Position numbers and translations under genes: made by a program
Shown: one piece after another, positions 25,597 to 37,384 of the stretch
How positions within the stretch are numbered: the first letter of the stretch is position 1
Layout of the letters: the number at the start of each line of letters is the position of its first letter
Notes under the pieces: generated by a model
Database searches by the model: none
Told to the model about the DNA's origin: nothing
The model's input: only the letters and a program-made list of their open reading frames with translations
DNA from: Procambarus clarkii
Taxonomy: Eukaryota; Arthropoda; Malacostraca; Decapoda; Cambaridae
Direction: 5' to 3'
DNA length: 64,000 bases
Assembly (NCBI RefSeq): GCF_040958095.1
Contig: NC_091156.1
Coordinates: forward strand, 19,555,202-19,619,201

Positions 25597-25599
<3 letters not shown>
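25210..25599. mobile_element. FB foldback element, copy 8 (tandem set)
   Basis: Same subtype as copies 7 and 9. Start-to-start distances are 462 and 480 bp, the difference being mainly TA-tract length. FB plus TA together behave as a tandem repeat unit. Confidence 0.85.
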
Positions 25600-25689
<90 letters not shown>

Positions 25690-25692
<3 letters not shown>

Positions 25693-26020
25693 GTACCTAG
25701 TAGCCAGAACTCACTTCTCAGCCTACTATTCAAGGCCCGATTTGCCTAATAAGCCAAGTTTTCCTGAATTAATATATTTACTATAATTTTTTTCTTATGA
25801 AATGATAAAGCAACCCTTTTCTCTATGTATGAGGTCATTTTTTTTTATTGGAGTTAAAATTAACGTAGATATATGACCGAACCTAACCAACCCTACCTAA
25901 CCTAACCTAACCTATATTTATAGGTAAGGTTAGGTTAGGTAGCCAAAAAAAAGCTAGGTTAGGTTAGGTTAGGTAGGTTAGGTAGACGAAAAAACATTAA
26001 TTCATGAAAACTTGGCTTAT
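25690..26020. mobile_element. FB foldback element, copy 9, truncated
   Basis: Matches copy 8 but stops at CATGAAAACTTGGCTTAT, where a TA-E fragment (26021-26082) begins. The last ~70 bp of the right inverted repeat are lost. (TA)n follows at 26083-26144. Confidence 0.85.
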
Positions 26021-26077
26021 GGGTCCTCCGAGGCTATGGATCCCCCTTCTCCCAGCCAGAGGTGGTACTCCCTTCCC

Positions 26078-26145
<68 letters not shown>

Positions 26146-26289
26146 GTACACACACAACGCGAGGAATAGGAAGGAAGACTCGCCTTACATAAACATCTTT
26201 GATGTAAACACCACGTGACGCCTGTATGACGCGTCACTCACATCAACTTGATCTTATCTGGCGGAGACGCCGGGGACCAGTGCCAGAGG

Positions 26290-28210
26290 TGAGGTCCTGA
26301 CACGTGTCACTCACGAGGCAGGTGGCTCACCTTAGACCCGTGTCACTATGAGACAGGTGGCTCACCTTAGACCCGTGTCACTCATGAGGCAGGAGACTCA
26401 CCTCAGACCCGTGTCACTCATGAGACAGGTGGCTCACCCGTGTCACTCATGAGACAGGTGGCTCACCTTAGACCCGTGTCACTCATGAGGCAGGTGGCTC
26501 ACCTTAGACCCGTGTCACTCATGAGGCAGGTGGCTCACCTTAGACCCGTGTCACTCATGAGGCAGGTGGACCTTAGACCCGTGTCACTCATGAGGCAGGT
26601 GGCTCACCTCAGACCCGTGTCACTCATGAGACAGGTGGACCTTAGACCCGTGTCACTCATGAGGCAGGAGACTCACCTCAGACCCGTGTCACTCATGAGG
26701 CAGGTGGCTCACCTTAGACCCGTGTCACTCATGAGACAGGTGGCTCACCTTAGACCCGTGTCACTCATGAGGCAGGTGGCTCACCTTAGACCCGTGTCAC
26801 TCATGAGGCAGGTGGCTCACCTTAGACCCGTGTCACTCATGAGGCAGGTAGCTCACCTTAGACCCGTGTCACTCATGAGGCAGGTGGACCTTAGACCCGT
26901 GTCACTCATGAGGCAGGTGGCTCACCTTAGACCCGTTTCACTCATGAGGCAGGTGGACCTTAGACCCGTTTCACTCACGAGGCAGGTGGCTCACCTTAGA
27001 CCCGTGTCACTCACGAGGCAGGTGGCTCACCTTAGACCCGTGTCACTCATGAGGCAGGTGGCTCATCTTAGACCCGTGTCACTCATGAGGCAGGTGGCTC
27101 ACCTTAGACCCGTGTCACTCATGAGGCAGGTGGCTCACCTTAGACCCGTGTCACTCATGAGGCAGGTGGCTCACCTTAGACCCGTGCCACTCATGAGGCA
27201 GGTGGCTCACCTTAGACCCGTGTCACTCATGAGGCAGCTGGCTCACCTTAGACCCGTGTCACTCATGAGACAGGTGGCTCACCTTAGACCCATGTCACTC
27301 ATGAGGCAGGTGGCTCACCTTAGACCCGTGTCACTCATGAGGCAGGTGGCTCACCTTAGACCCGTGTCACTCACGAGGCAGGTGGCTCACCTTAGACCCT
27401 TGTCACTCACGAGGCAGGTGGCTCACCTTAGACCCGTGTCACTCACGAGGCGGGTGGCTCACCTTAGACCCGTGTCACTCACGAGGCAGGTGGCTCACCT
27501 TAGACCCTTGTCACTCACGAGGCAGGTGGCTCACCTTAGACCCGTGTCACTCACGAGGCGGGTGGCTCACCTTAGACCCGTTTCACTCATGAGGCAGGTG
27601 GACCTTAGACCCGTGTCACTCACGAGGCAGGTGGCTCACCTTAGACCCGTGTCACTCATGAGGCAGGTGGCTCATCTTAGACCCGTGTCACTCATGAGGC
27701 AGGTGGCTCACCTTAGACCCGTGTCACTCATGAGGCAGGTGGCTCACCTTAGACCCGTGTCACTCATGAGGCAGGTGGCTCACCTTAGACCCGTGTCACT
27801 TATGAGGCAGGTGGCTCACCTTAGACCCGTGTCACTCATGAGGCAGGTGGCTCACCTTAGACCCGTGTCACTCATGAGACAGGTGGCTCACCTTAGACCC
27901 ATGTCACTCATGAGGCAGGTGGCTCACCTTAGACCCGTGTCACTCATGAGGCAGGTGGCTCACCTTAGACCCTTGTCACTCACGAGGCAGGTGGCTCACC
28001 TTAGACCCGTGTCACTCACGAGGCGGGTGGCTCACCTTAGACCTTTGTCACTCACGAGGCGGGTGGCTCACCTTAGACCCGTGTCACTCACGAGGCGGGT
28101 GGCTCACCTTAGACCCTTGTCACTCACGAGGCAGGTGGCTCACCTTAGACCCGTGTCACTCACGAGGCGGGTGGCTCACCTTAGACCTTTGTCACTCACG
28201 AGGCAGGTGA
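26290..28210. repeat. 36-bp minisatellite, ~53 units
   Basis: Unit CCGTGTCACTCATGAGGCAG plus GTGGCTCACCTTAGAC, with 33-bp variants. Because both lengths are multiples of three, one frame stays open for 638 codons (26440-28356, SLMRQVAHLRPV repeats). Coding is unlikely: variants are not biased to third positions, there is no flanking gene structure, and the frame opens and closes at the array edges. Confidence 0.92.
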
Positions 28211-28329
28211 CTCTTTATAACTTACCTCATTACCACCTTACCCAATACTGTATCCCCTTCCTTACTTCCTTAACCCAATCCTCACCTCTTCACCAGTTTA
28301 TTAAAGCACCAGTTTACTGTATGACCAGT

Positions 28330-28850
28330 TTACTGATGGACCATTTAATTGTGTAAACAGTTTACTGCACGACTTGTTTACAAAAGGGCCAGCTTACAGA
28401 CAACCAGTTTACGGATGGACAGTTTACCAATGAACTAGTTTACAGAGGGAACCAGTTTACTAAGGGACCAGTTTACCAAGGGACCAGTTTACCAAGGGAC
28501 CAGTTTACCAAGGGACCAGTTTACCAAGGGACCAGTTTACCAGGGGACCAGTTTACTAAGGGACCAATTTACCAGGGGACCAGTTTACCAAGGGACCAGT
28601 TTACCAAGGGACCAGTTTACCAAGGTACCAGTTTACCAGGGGACCAGTTTTTCAAGGGACCAGTTTACCAAGGGATCAGTTTACCAAGGGACCAGTTTAC
28701 CATGGATCTAGTTTACAAAAGAACCAGTTTTCCTAAGGAATCGATTTACAGATGATCCAGTCTACTGAAGGAGCAATTTACAGTGTAACCCGTTTATGGA
28801 GAGAACAGTTTATGGAGAGAACAATTTATGGAGAGACCCGTTTAACCTTT
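28330..28850. repeat. 16-bp minisatellite (GGGACCAGTTTACCAA)
   Basis: Regular between about 28430 and 28700 with degenerate flanking units. It ends about 80 bp before the right arm of the inverted duplication begins. Confidence 0.9.
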
Positions 28851-28944
28851 CTTGAGACGTTCCCAGTATCTCTCTCATAAAGTGTCAGTGAATCACTGTA
28901 TAACGACACTTATTGAACGCTTGAAGGGGAAGGGGAGGGAATTC

Positions 28945-29125
28945 TCAGGGGGGGGGGAAATCGCTAAGCCATTATGACTATATAGCACTTGGAAGGGATC
29001 AGGATAAGGACTTGGGATGGGACGGAGGGGAAGGAATGGTACCCAACCACCTGAACGGTCGGGGATTGAACGCCGACTTGCATGACGCGAGACCGTCGCT
29101 CTACCTTCCAGCCCAAGTGATTGGG
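28945..29125 (-). repeat. SINE-2 copy at arm boundary
   Basis: Mirror partner of 5701-5876. It lies about 290 bases upstream of the gene's start codon, so any core promoter should lie between 29125 and 29413, where I see no clear TATA or initiator element. Confidence 0.75.
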
Positions 29126-29412
29126 AAATGACTGCTTGAGAACCATCCAAGTGCTGATAAAATGAGTCAAGAGCTGATAAAATGATCAATCTAGTAATTG
29201 AACAAAAAACGTGGATGTTGGAGGACCTTAAAATGCTTTAATTATTTTTATTGCAGTAATGACCATGGCTCTTCAACTTAATATTGCGGCTCACTATCAG
29301 TTACACAAGTTTATCTGTGATAGACCAGTCGAACGAGGTCCGTCTTCAGTGGGGTTATTGGTGTATCTCAGTGTGTGGCGGCGTTCACCAGGGTCCTCAC
29401 CACTCCTGCAGG

Positions 29413-29609
29413 ATGGACAGGTGGCGGACGGTGGCGGCCACGGTGGCGCTGGTCAGCGGCGTGGTGGTGGCGGCGGCACAAGACCCAACGTGGCCACCGT
29501 CTGAGGTCTTCATGCTGGGGGCGGAGGAGTGGCTGGGCAGCCCTGCGACGCGGGCGGCCGACGGCCTCCCTGGACTCCTGCTGAGTGGCGCTCCCTATGA
29601 CGAGTCCTC
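29413..29609 (+). CDS. NRF-6-like acyltransferase, exon 1
   Basis: First coding exon of a nose-resistant-to-fluoxetine (NRF-6)-like membrane protein. It encodes residues 1-65 plus two bases. MDRWRTVAATVALVSGVVVA is a good signal peptide: short basic start, hydrophobic core, cleavage likely after the Ala run. That fits the family, whose NRF domain is secreted or luminal. ATG at 29413 is chosen because it begins the signal peptide; an in-frame ATG at 29284 would add residues lacking that character. Donor GTGAGT follows after TC (phase 2). In C. elegans, NRF-6 relatives are multi-pass acyltransferase-3 proteins linked to lipid and drug transport; the substrate here is unknown. An inverted copy is at 5257-5453. 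Confidence 0.88.
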
Positions 29610-29624
29610 GTGAGTAACAGTCTT

Positions 29625-29856
29625 TGTGGTGTCGTGGGGAGTAGGGTGTCATCTTGGGTGTAGTGGGGAGTATAGGGTGTCATCTGGGGTGTCGTGGGGG
29701 AGAAGGGTGTCATCTGGGGTGTTGTGGAGAGTATAGGGTGTCATCTGGGGTGCAGTGGGGGAGTAGGGTGTCATCTGGGGTATGTTGGGAGTAGGGTGTC
29801 ATCTGGGGTGTTGTGGGGAGTATTGGGTGTCATCTGGGGGTGTTGGGAGTAGGGTG
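29625..29856. repeat. Minisatellite in intron 1 (first part)
   Basis: About eight units of GGGTGTCATCTGGGGTG plus GTGGGGAGTA, starting about 15 bases after the exon 1 donor. The array resumes at 30688-30835 after the transposon insertion. Confidence 0.88.
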
Positions 29857-29860
29857 TCTT

Positions 29861-30683
29861 TGTAACAAGAAAGTAGTACATGAACATCATAACAGCATGA
29901 ACAAGCCACGTGGAGGATGAACAAACCACGGGCGCCAGTCAGGCGGCAGCAGACAATGTAAAAGTTACACCTCTGTACAAGTTAGCCATAGAGTCAGGTC
30001 AACGGTCATCGAATCACGAAGAGGTCAGAGTTGATGCCGTCATGATAATCTTCAGGAATTAACCCCTAAACATCAAATGTAAAACCCTCACACCTCAACA
30101 CGGAAGACGAACGGGGGAAGGAGTACTGGATAATTAAGAACACTAGGTCACTGGGGCAAAGGGGACGGTAGGCCCAATATCACTAAGACAAGGAACCATT
30201 AATACACATTTTATAACACTTAATAGATGACTTTATTTGAAATAATTAAATAAGACACTCCCTAACTATATTCCCTACTAGAGGCCAAGGGTACTGAATG
30301 AGGTGCTTTAGTACAAGAGAGTCGTACTTACTCGTATGTTGTTCCACAGTTTCCGGGAGATGATGTTCCTTCCCCGAGTCCACACACACACACCTCCCTA
30401 CTGGGCTGCGCCCACTCTACTGTCTGTCCCATGATCTGCTCCTCAGCTGAACATGAGGGTTTTACATTTGATGTTTAGGGGTTAATCCCTGAAGATTATC
30501 ATGACGGCATCAACTCTGACCTCTTCGTGATTCGATGACCGTTGACCTGACTCTATGGCTAACTTGTACAGAGGTGTAACTTTTACATTGTCTGCTGCCG
30601 CCTGACTGGCGCCCGTGCTTTGTTCATCCTCCACGTGGCTTGTTCATGCTGTTATGATGTTCATGTACTACTCTCTTGTTACA
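29861..30683. mobile_element. Nonautonomous DNA transposon with ~235-bp TIRs
   Basis: Ends TGTAACAAGAAAGTAGTACA and its complement frame an 823-bp element. Terminal inverted repeats extend to about 30095 and from about 30450. A 4-bp direct repeat TCTT flanks it (29857-29860 and 30684-30687), a target-site duplication. The middle (30096-30450) has no long frame. It is absent from the left arm, so it inserted after the inverted duplication. The superfamily is not assigned. Confidence 0.88.
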
Positions 30684-30687
30684 TCTT

Positions 30688-30835
30688 GTGGGGAGTAGGG
30701 TGTCATCTTGGGTGTAGTGGGGGAGTATAGGGTGTCATCTGGGGGTGTCATGGTAATAGGGTTTGATATCAGGGTTGTCATGGTAATAGAGTGTGACATC
30801 AGGGTTGTTATGGGTAATAGGGTGTGACGTCAGAG
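30688..30835. repeat. Minisatellite in intron 1 (second part)
   Basis: Continuation of the 29625 array beyond the transposon, grading into GGGTGTGACATCAGGGTTGT units. Confidence 0.8.
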
Positions 30836-30837
30836 TT

Positions 30838-30965
30838 TTTCTGACATCAAGCTAGGTGAACAGAGGCACTAGGTGAAAGAAAATGCACCCAACCATTTCT
30901 GTCCCGCCCGGGATTCGAACCCTGAATTCTCGATTGTGCGTCGAGAACAAACCCGACTGTACCAC
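30838..30965 (-). mobile_element. SINE-3 copy
   Basis: Mirror of 4637-4770, with the B box on the minus strand (reverse complement of GGGATTCGAACCC) and the same GAATTCTCGATTG head. Confidence 0.75.
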
Positions 30966-31509
30966 CGTCATGGTAATAATAAATTGTTTTTCTAATATAA
31001 GGGAAGAGTGTTGTGTTGTTGTGATATCTTTATATTATCGTGATTATTGTTGAGATATCTTTGCTGTGATATCTTTATTTATGTTTTTCGCTCTACCACC
31101 TCTTGTTTATATTAAATATATACTTCTTGACATATTAAATATATTATACAACCAAAATACCAAATATATCCGTGACAATCACTTGAATACAGAGATTGTT
31201 ATCTTTATTTTGTCATTGAAGGAGCACTTAAGTCTCACACTGTTATCAGACACAAGATTCAAGGACAATTAATTGAGACATTTATTGCGCCAGTTCTTGT
31301 TATCTCGGATATCTCGGATGATTTTTCTGTAGATATAATGTTTTATAGCGGAAGTGAAAGATATCATGTTTTCATCTACTGTCATACAAATTTGTTTCTA
31401 ATTTAAATATACATTTTAAGAATTTAAGTCGAATTTAAAGACAATTTTGAAGAATTTTTTAAGAAAAATTTAAGTCGAATGCGTCCTCTTTCCCCAATTT
31501 AATAGTCCA

Positions 31510-31758
31510 CCCAGTTGGAGTGGAAGGTAGAGCGACAGTCTCGCTTCATGCAGATTGGCGTTCAATCCCCGACCGTCCAAGTGGTTGGCCACCATTCCTT
31601 CCCCTCCGTCCAATCCCAAATCCTTACATGCCTCTTCAACCCAACACAAGTGGTTGGGCAAATTTCCTTCCCCCCGTCCCATCCGAAATCCTTATCCTGA
31701 CCCCTTCCCAGAGCTAAATAGTCGTTACGGCTTGGCGCTTTCCTTTGATAACTCCCTC
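31510..31758 (+). repeat. SINE-2 copy with internal duplication
   Basis: tRNA-like head followed by the body. A second AAGTGGTTGGGCAAATTTCC plus CTTCCCCCCGTCCC block lengthens it to ~250 bp. Mirror of 3921-4095, which lacks the duplication. Confidence 0.7.
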
Positions 31759-31859
31759 CCTCCGCTACCGGAAACCTTATACAGTACGCCTCCCAGCGAA
31801 GCCGCACCTCAGGACGCTCACCACGCTCAGGACGATCCGAAATTATCTCAAGATAACCT

Positions 31860-33010
31860 CAAGATAACCACGACGATAACGCTCACTAGGGTGCGCCATT
31901 ACATCCGGACCCTCGGACACGAAGGCATGCACGCGGGGGACCCAAATAGTAGACAGGCACAGGGAAAGTGGCGCCACCCGCTCCCACAATACGAGCAACC
32001 GGTCAGCAGTCAGAACATCAGCCACATTATGAAAAGGCCGAAGACCAGCACCAGGCACAGCACCCGTCGACTGAGCAACCGCACCCCTGGACAGGGGCGG
32101 TAACACGAGGACCGGCTACACAGCAGGCAGCACCACGGGAGGTGACACATCAGGGGGGTAACACCACAGGGTCCTCCGCCGGAACAACATCCCAGTTCTG
32201 GGCACCGGCACAGACCTCCCACGGCGGACGTCATTCTGCAGGACCATCACAAGGCCCCGGCCCGCACCATCATCCTCACCAGCCACCACAGGAGGAGGGA
32301 CCACCCCCCACTGTGGGAAACTCCCTGCAGGAGAAAAAACAGAGGTTAACTTAGAGACACTGTCGCCGGCGGCAGCAGCAGGCACATGAACCTCCGCCAC
32401 CACCGTCGTAGTAGACACCGCCGCCCCAGGAACCACCCCACCTACATCTGCAGACCTGCAATCGTCAAAGTCACCCACATCGGCCCGGGCAGAAGTGGGT
32501 TAGGGATCCGGCTGCACGTCGTCATAGCCGGAGGCGGAACCTGAAGCACGGATAACGCAGGGGGGAGGGAGGGGGGCGCACTGTTGCACGACATAAGACG
32601 TCAGCAGCCTCGACGACATGGGGGACCGGCCCCAACACTGTAGGAGGCCTCGCACCCACACCACCTCCCAGTACAGCCGGGACAAGCAGCGGGGACGGAG
32701 ACACAGGAGCCACAGGAGACGGCAGAGGGGTCAGGCGCAGATGACGGAGAAGCTGAAAACGGTGGAGACGGAGAGGGAGCACCCTGGGGATCTACAACAG
32801 CACCAGGGATGCCAACAGGAACAGCATACCCAGCCGAGGAGAGCACAACCTCCGGAGCACAAGACCCACCAATATCAGGCGCACCGTCTGACACAGGATG
32901 CGACATCCACTCGTCCACTACCTCACCCGCCGGGTCCGCCTCCACAGCCAGCGGCGGGAAATCTTCCTCGCGAAAAAAGATTTACCGGAGCGACGACATC
33001 CGATGAGCAG
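31860..33010 (-). pseudogene. Unrecognised Pro/Ala/Val-rich retroelement-like ORF1 fragment
   Basis: A GC-rich block absent from the left arm. On the minus strand the frame entering near 33010 reads FSREEDFPPLAVEADPAGEV and continues low-complexity to about 32601; further open pieces lie at 32116-32478. The EDFPPL stretch resembles the tail of ORF1 (gag-like) proteins of some LINEs, but no zinc knuckle or other domain is visible. The frame is broken several times. I do not assign a family; it may be an insertion into the adjacent minisatellite. Confidence 0.35.
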
Positions 33011-33039
33011 CCAACAGCCAGCTCACACAAGCTCTGTGG

Positions 33040-34615
33040 GTATGGGAAGGTTGTGAAGGGTATGGGAAGGTTGTGAAGGGTAGGGAAGGTTGTGAAGGGT
33101 ATGGGAAGGTTGTGAAGGGTAGGGAAGGTGGTGGAGGGTAGGGAAGGTGGTGAAGGGTAGGGGAAGGTGGTGAAGGGTAGGGAAGGTGGTGAAGGGTATG
33201 GGAAGGTTGTGAAGGGTAGGGAAGGTGGTGAAGGGTATGGGAAGGTGGTGAAGGGTAGGGAAGGTGGTGAAGGGTAGGGAAGGTGGTGAAGGGTATGGGA
33301 AGGTGGTGAAGGGTATGGGAAGGTGGTGAAGGGTATGGGAAGGTGGTGAAGGGTAGGGAAGGTGGTGAAGGGTAGGGAAGGTGGTGAAGGATATGGGAAG
33401 GTGGTGAAGGGTATGGGAAGGTTGTGAAGGGTAGGGAAGGTGGTGGAGGGTAGGGAAGGTGGTGAAGGGTATGGGAAGGTGGTGAAGGGTAGGGAAGGTG
33501 GTGAAGGGTATGGGAAGGTTGTGAAGGGTAGGGAAGGTGGTGAAGGGTATGGGAAGGTGGTGAAGGGTAGGGAAGGTGGTGAAGGGTATGGGAAGGTTGT
33601 GAAGGGTATGGGAAGGTTGTGAAGGGTAGGGAAGGTGGTGGAGGGTAGGGAAGGTGGTGAAGGGTATGGGAAGGTGGTGGAGGGTAGGGAAGGTGGTGAA
33701 GGGTATGGGAAGGTGGTGAAGGGTATGGGAAGGTTGTGAAGGGTAGGGAAGGTGGTGAAGGGTATGGGAAGGTGGTGAAGGGTAGGGAAGGTGGTGAAGG
33801 GTATGGGAAGGTTGTGAAGGGTAGGGAAGGTGGTGAAGGGTATGGGAAGGTGGTGAAGGGTAGGGAAGGTGGTGAAGGGTATGGGAAGGTTGTGAAGAGT
33901 ATGGGAAGGTTGTGAAGGGTAGGGAAGGTGGTGGAGGGTAGGGAAGGTGGTGAAGGGTATGGGAAGGTGGTGAAGGGTATGGGAAGGTTGTGAAGGGTAG
34001 GGAAGGTGGTGAAGGGTATGGGAAGGTGGTGAAGGGTATGGGAAGGTGGTGAAGGGTATGGGAAGGTTGTGAAGGGTAGGGAAGGTGGTGAAGGGTATGG
34101 GAAGGTGGTGAAGGGTATGGGAAGGTGGTGAAGGGTATGGGAAGGTGGTGAAGGGTAGGGAAGGTGGTGAAGGGTAGGGAAGGTGGTGAAGGGTATGGGA
34201 AGGTTGTGAAGGGTAGGGAAGGTGGTGAAGGGTATGGGAAGGTGGTGAAGGGTAGGGAAGGTGGTGAAGGGTAGGGAAGGTGGTGAAGGGTATGGGAAGG
34301 TGGTGAAGGGTATGGGAAGGTGGTGAAGGGTATGGGAAGGTGGTGAAGGGTAGGGAAGGTGGTGAAGGGTATGGGAAGGTGGTGAAGGGTATGGGAAGGT
34401 GGTGAAGGGTATGGGAAGGTTGTGAAGGGTAGGGAAGGTGGTGAAGGGTATAGGAAGGTGGTGAAGGATAGGGGAAGGTGGTGAAGGGTAGGGAGGGTGG
34501 TGAAGGGTAGGGAAGGTTGTGAAGGGTAGGGAAGGTGGTGAAGGGTAGGGAAGGTAGTGAAGGGTAGGGAAGGTGGTAAAGGGAAGGGAAGGTGGTGAAG
34601 GGCAGGGAACGTGGT
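33040..34615. repeat. Purine-rich minisatellite (GGGAAGGTGGTGAAGGGTA)
   Basis: About 80 units of a 19-20-bp repeat, inverted counterpart of 2015-3315 without its SINE. The top strand is almost purely purine plus T. Frames of 550 and 574 residues on the minus strand are repeat artefacts. Confidence 0.92.
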
Positions 34616-35089
34616 ATATGTGTATACCAGTCACTCACAGAGCACAATCACTCACACAAGCTCTGTGTTGTGCAGGAATCTCTCCACAAAATGAAATATT
34701 ATTCTTCCAACTTCTTACATTGTTTTGTTTCCAGTATTCGGGGACAGGAAGACTGGTAATTGTCTCCAGGTTCCCATAGGCCAATGACTGACCTTCCCAA
34801 GAAGGCATCCCACAACAGTTACCTAACACTTAACGCAAATATGTGATCCACTCGAGGTATTCTATAACAAAACTCACATTGTGCGTCACTGAATTCCAGT
34901 TAGGTTCTGGCTGCTCTGTTGTGCACTCTGGACACTGCACTCTGTAGGCTTATGTCTCTAGTTCATGCACTCAAAACGTTCATTTGAAAATAAAAGTGCA
35001 ATCGAAATTATTTTTGTAATCATGAAGCTCAGTCCCTCTTTTCCAGACTACCAGAGAGCCTTTCCTCACACCCGTCCCATTCTCCTCCT

Positions 35090-35705
35090 GCTCTCTAGTG
35101 ACTCCCCTCACCCCTTCCAGCTGCTCTAGTGACCCCCCTCACCCCTTCCAGCTGCTCTAGTGACCCCCTCACCCCTTCCAGCTGTTCTAGTGACTCCCCT
35201 CACCCCTTCCAGCTGCTCTAGTGACTCCCTCTCACCCCTTCCAGCTGCTCTAGTGACTCCCCTCACCCCTTCCAGCTGCTCTAGTGACTCCCCTCACCCC
35301 TTCCAGCTGCTCTAGTGACTCCCCCTCACCCCTTCCAGCTGCTCTAGTGACTCCCCTCACCCCTTCCAGCTGCTCTAGTGACTCCCCCTCACCCCTTCCA
35401 GCTGCTCTAGTGACTCCCCTCACCCCTTCCAGCTGCTCTAGTGACTCCCCCTCACCCCTTCCAGCTGCTCTAGTGACTCCCCTCACCCCTTCCAGCTGCT
35501 CTAATGACTCCCCTCACCCCCTTCCAGCTGCTCTAGTGACTCTCCTCACCCCTTCCAGCTGCTCTAGTGACTCCCCTCACCCCTTCCAGCTGCTCTAGTG
35601 ACTCCCCTCACCCCTTCCAGCTGCTCTAGTGACTCCCCTCACCCCTTCCAGCTGCTCTAGTGACTCCCCTCACCCCTTCCAGCTGCTCTAGTGACTCCCC
35701 TCACA
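35090..35705. repeat. Minisatellite, ~31-bp unit (long allele)
   Basis: About twenty units of CTCTAGTGACTCCCCTCACC plus CCTTCCAGCTG. The counterpart at 1365-1530 has about five. 34616-35089, between this array and the previous one, matches left-arm unique sequence and holds nothing recognisable. Confidence 0.92.
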
Positions 35706-35934
35706 GCGGCAAAACAAATCATGGCACGTTGGCTTTGTTTTCGTCAATGGTGCCCATTAGACTTTAGTCAATGGAGCCCCTTAGACTTTCGTCAATGGAG
35801 CCCATTAGACTTTCAAAGTCTTCTCGCCACCAAAATTCTTCTTCAGACGCAAGTAATTATTATTTCCACTACAAGAGAGAAAAGTCACCTATTTTATGTT
35901 TTGCAGATAAGCTTTGAGTGTATTGTATAGAGTA

Positions 35935-36040
<106 letters not shown>

Positions 36041-36046
36041 GGTCAG

Positions 36047-36207
36047 GGTGTTGGAGGCGTGGACGTGGGCGTACCTGCCCTCCACGGACCCCGAGGTGGT
36101 GAAGAACGAGGCGTGTCGTAACGACGTCAAGGCGGTCATTAAGGCTATCAGGAACCCGCTGGTGTACGCCGAGGTCCTCCTCAAGGGTCACCTCTGGCCC
36201 GTCATCT
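36047..36207 (+). CDS. NRF-6-like acyltransferase, exon 2
   Basis: A 161-base exon, entry phase 2 and exit phase 1, between acceptor GGGTCAG and donor GTAAGT. It encodes about residues 66-119 of the NRF domain, including VLEAWTWAYLPSTDPEVV, the first conserved-type cysteine in EACRNDVKAV, and LLKGHLWPVI. The reading joins exon 1 through a split Ser codon and exon 3 through a codon starting T. An inverted copy is at 848-1008 with one silent difference. Confidence 0.85.
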
Positions 36208-36224
36208 GTAAGTTGTGACCAGTT

Positions 36225-36700
36225 GTTGGGGCAGTTGTGTTGTTGGGTCACTATTGTGGTCATCATGGTGGAAGTTGTGGTGACCGAGGTCACTATTGTG
36301 GTCATCATGGTGAGAGTTGTGTTGTTGGGTCACTATTGTGGTCATCATGGTGAGAGGTGTGGTGTTGGCTCACTATTGTGGTCATCATGGTGGGAGTTGT
36401 GGTGACCGAGGTCACTATTGTGGTCATCATGGTGAGAGTTGTGTTGTTGGGTCACTATTGTGGTCATCATGGTGAGAGTTGTGTTGTTGGGTCACTATTG
36501 TGGTCATCATGGTGGGAGTTGTGGTGACCGAGGTCACTATTGTGGTCATCATGGTGAGAGTTGTGTTGTTGGGTCACTATTGTGGTCATCATGGTGAGAG
36601 TTGTGGTGTTGGCTCACTATTGTGGTCATCATGGTGAGAGTTGTGGTGTTGGCTCACTATTGTGGTCATCATGGTGAGAGTTGTGGTGACCGCGGTCACT
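36225..36700. repeat. Minisatellite after exon 2 (~41-bp unit)
   Basis: About eleven units of ATTGTGGTCATCATGGTGAG plus AGTTGTGTTGTTGGGTCACT, beginning about 20 bases after the exon 2 donor. Confidence 0.88.
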
Positions 36701-36889
36701 ACTAATATTGGTGTACTGCAGTAAGCACTTTAAGATACAGTAAACAGTGTACCGCCAACATTTGTGGGACATACAGTCTGGGAGCTGATCCTGGTGCCAT
36801 AATCTCTTCAACTAAGCTCATCCTAACCTGCATTTACTGCTGGCTATAAAGGGAATTATTTTAAATATCTATCTCCGCGTCAAGAGTCT

Positions 36890-36990
36890 AGAGTCTTGAG
36901 TCTAGACTCTTGAGTCAAGAGTCTTGAGTCAAGAGTCTTGAGTCTAGAGTCTTGAGTCAAGAGTCTTGAGTCAAGAGTCTTGAGTCTAGC
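36890..36990. repeat. Short tandem repeat (AGAGTCTTGAGTC)
   Basis: Alternating GAGTCTAGAGTCTTGAGTCA units. The left-arm equivalent has only three CTAGACT motifs near 473-490. It marks the outer end of arm homology. Confidence 0.8.
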
Positions 36991-37054
36991 TCGACAGTAA
37001 CATGATTCTCGGTGTGAGTCACAAATGTACACTTCAGTGTACATTTGAGGTACA

Positions 37055-37303
37055 GGGAGCCGGTCGGCCGAGCGGACAGCACACTGGACTTGTGATCCTG
37101 TGGTCCCGGGTTCGATCCCAGGCGCCGGCGAGAAACAATTGGCAGAGTTTCTTTCACCCTATGCCCCTGTTACCTAGCAATAAAATAGGTACCTGGGTGT
37201 TAGTCAGCTGTCACGGGCTGCTTCCTGGGAGTGGAGGCCTGGTCGAGGACCGGGCCGCGGGGACACTAAAAAGACCCGAAATCATCTCAAGATAACCTCA
37301 AGA
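37055..37303 (+). mobile_element. SINE-1 copy, near full length
   Basis: Head GGGAGCCGGTCGGCCGAGCG, B box GGTTCGATCCC, tail CTCAAGATAACC. Located in intron 2 in the sense orientation. Confidence 0.85.
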
Positions 37304-37384
37304 TCCAGTAACTTAGTGGTTTTGCAAAGGGAAAAATCGCAAAAATGAATCAACAGCTCATGAAATAGCCGAATATATTGAATA

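Noticed and set aside
29284..29412. Upstream in-frame ATG as the true start of exon 1
   Set aside because: It would bury the signal peptide 43 residues inside. The ATG at 29413 gives a canonical signal sequence. A 5' UTR is more likely.
32923..34647. 574- and 550-residue overlapping frames on the minus strand
   Set aside because: Minisatellite translation in two frames; neither has unique coding sequence.
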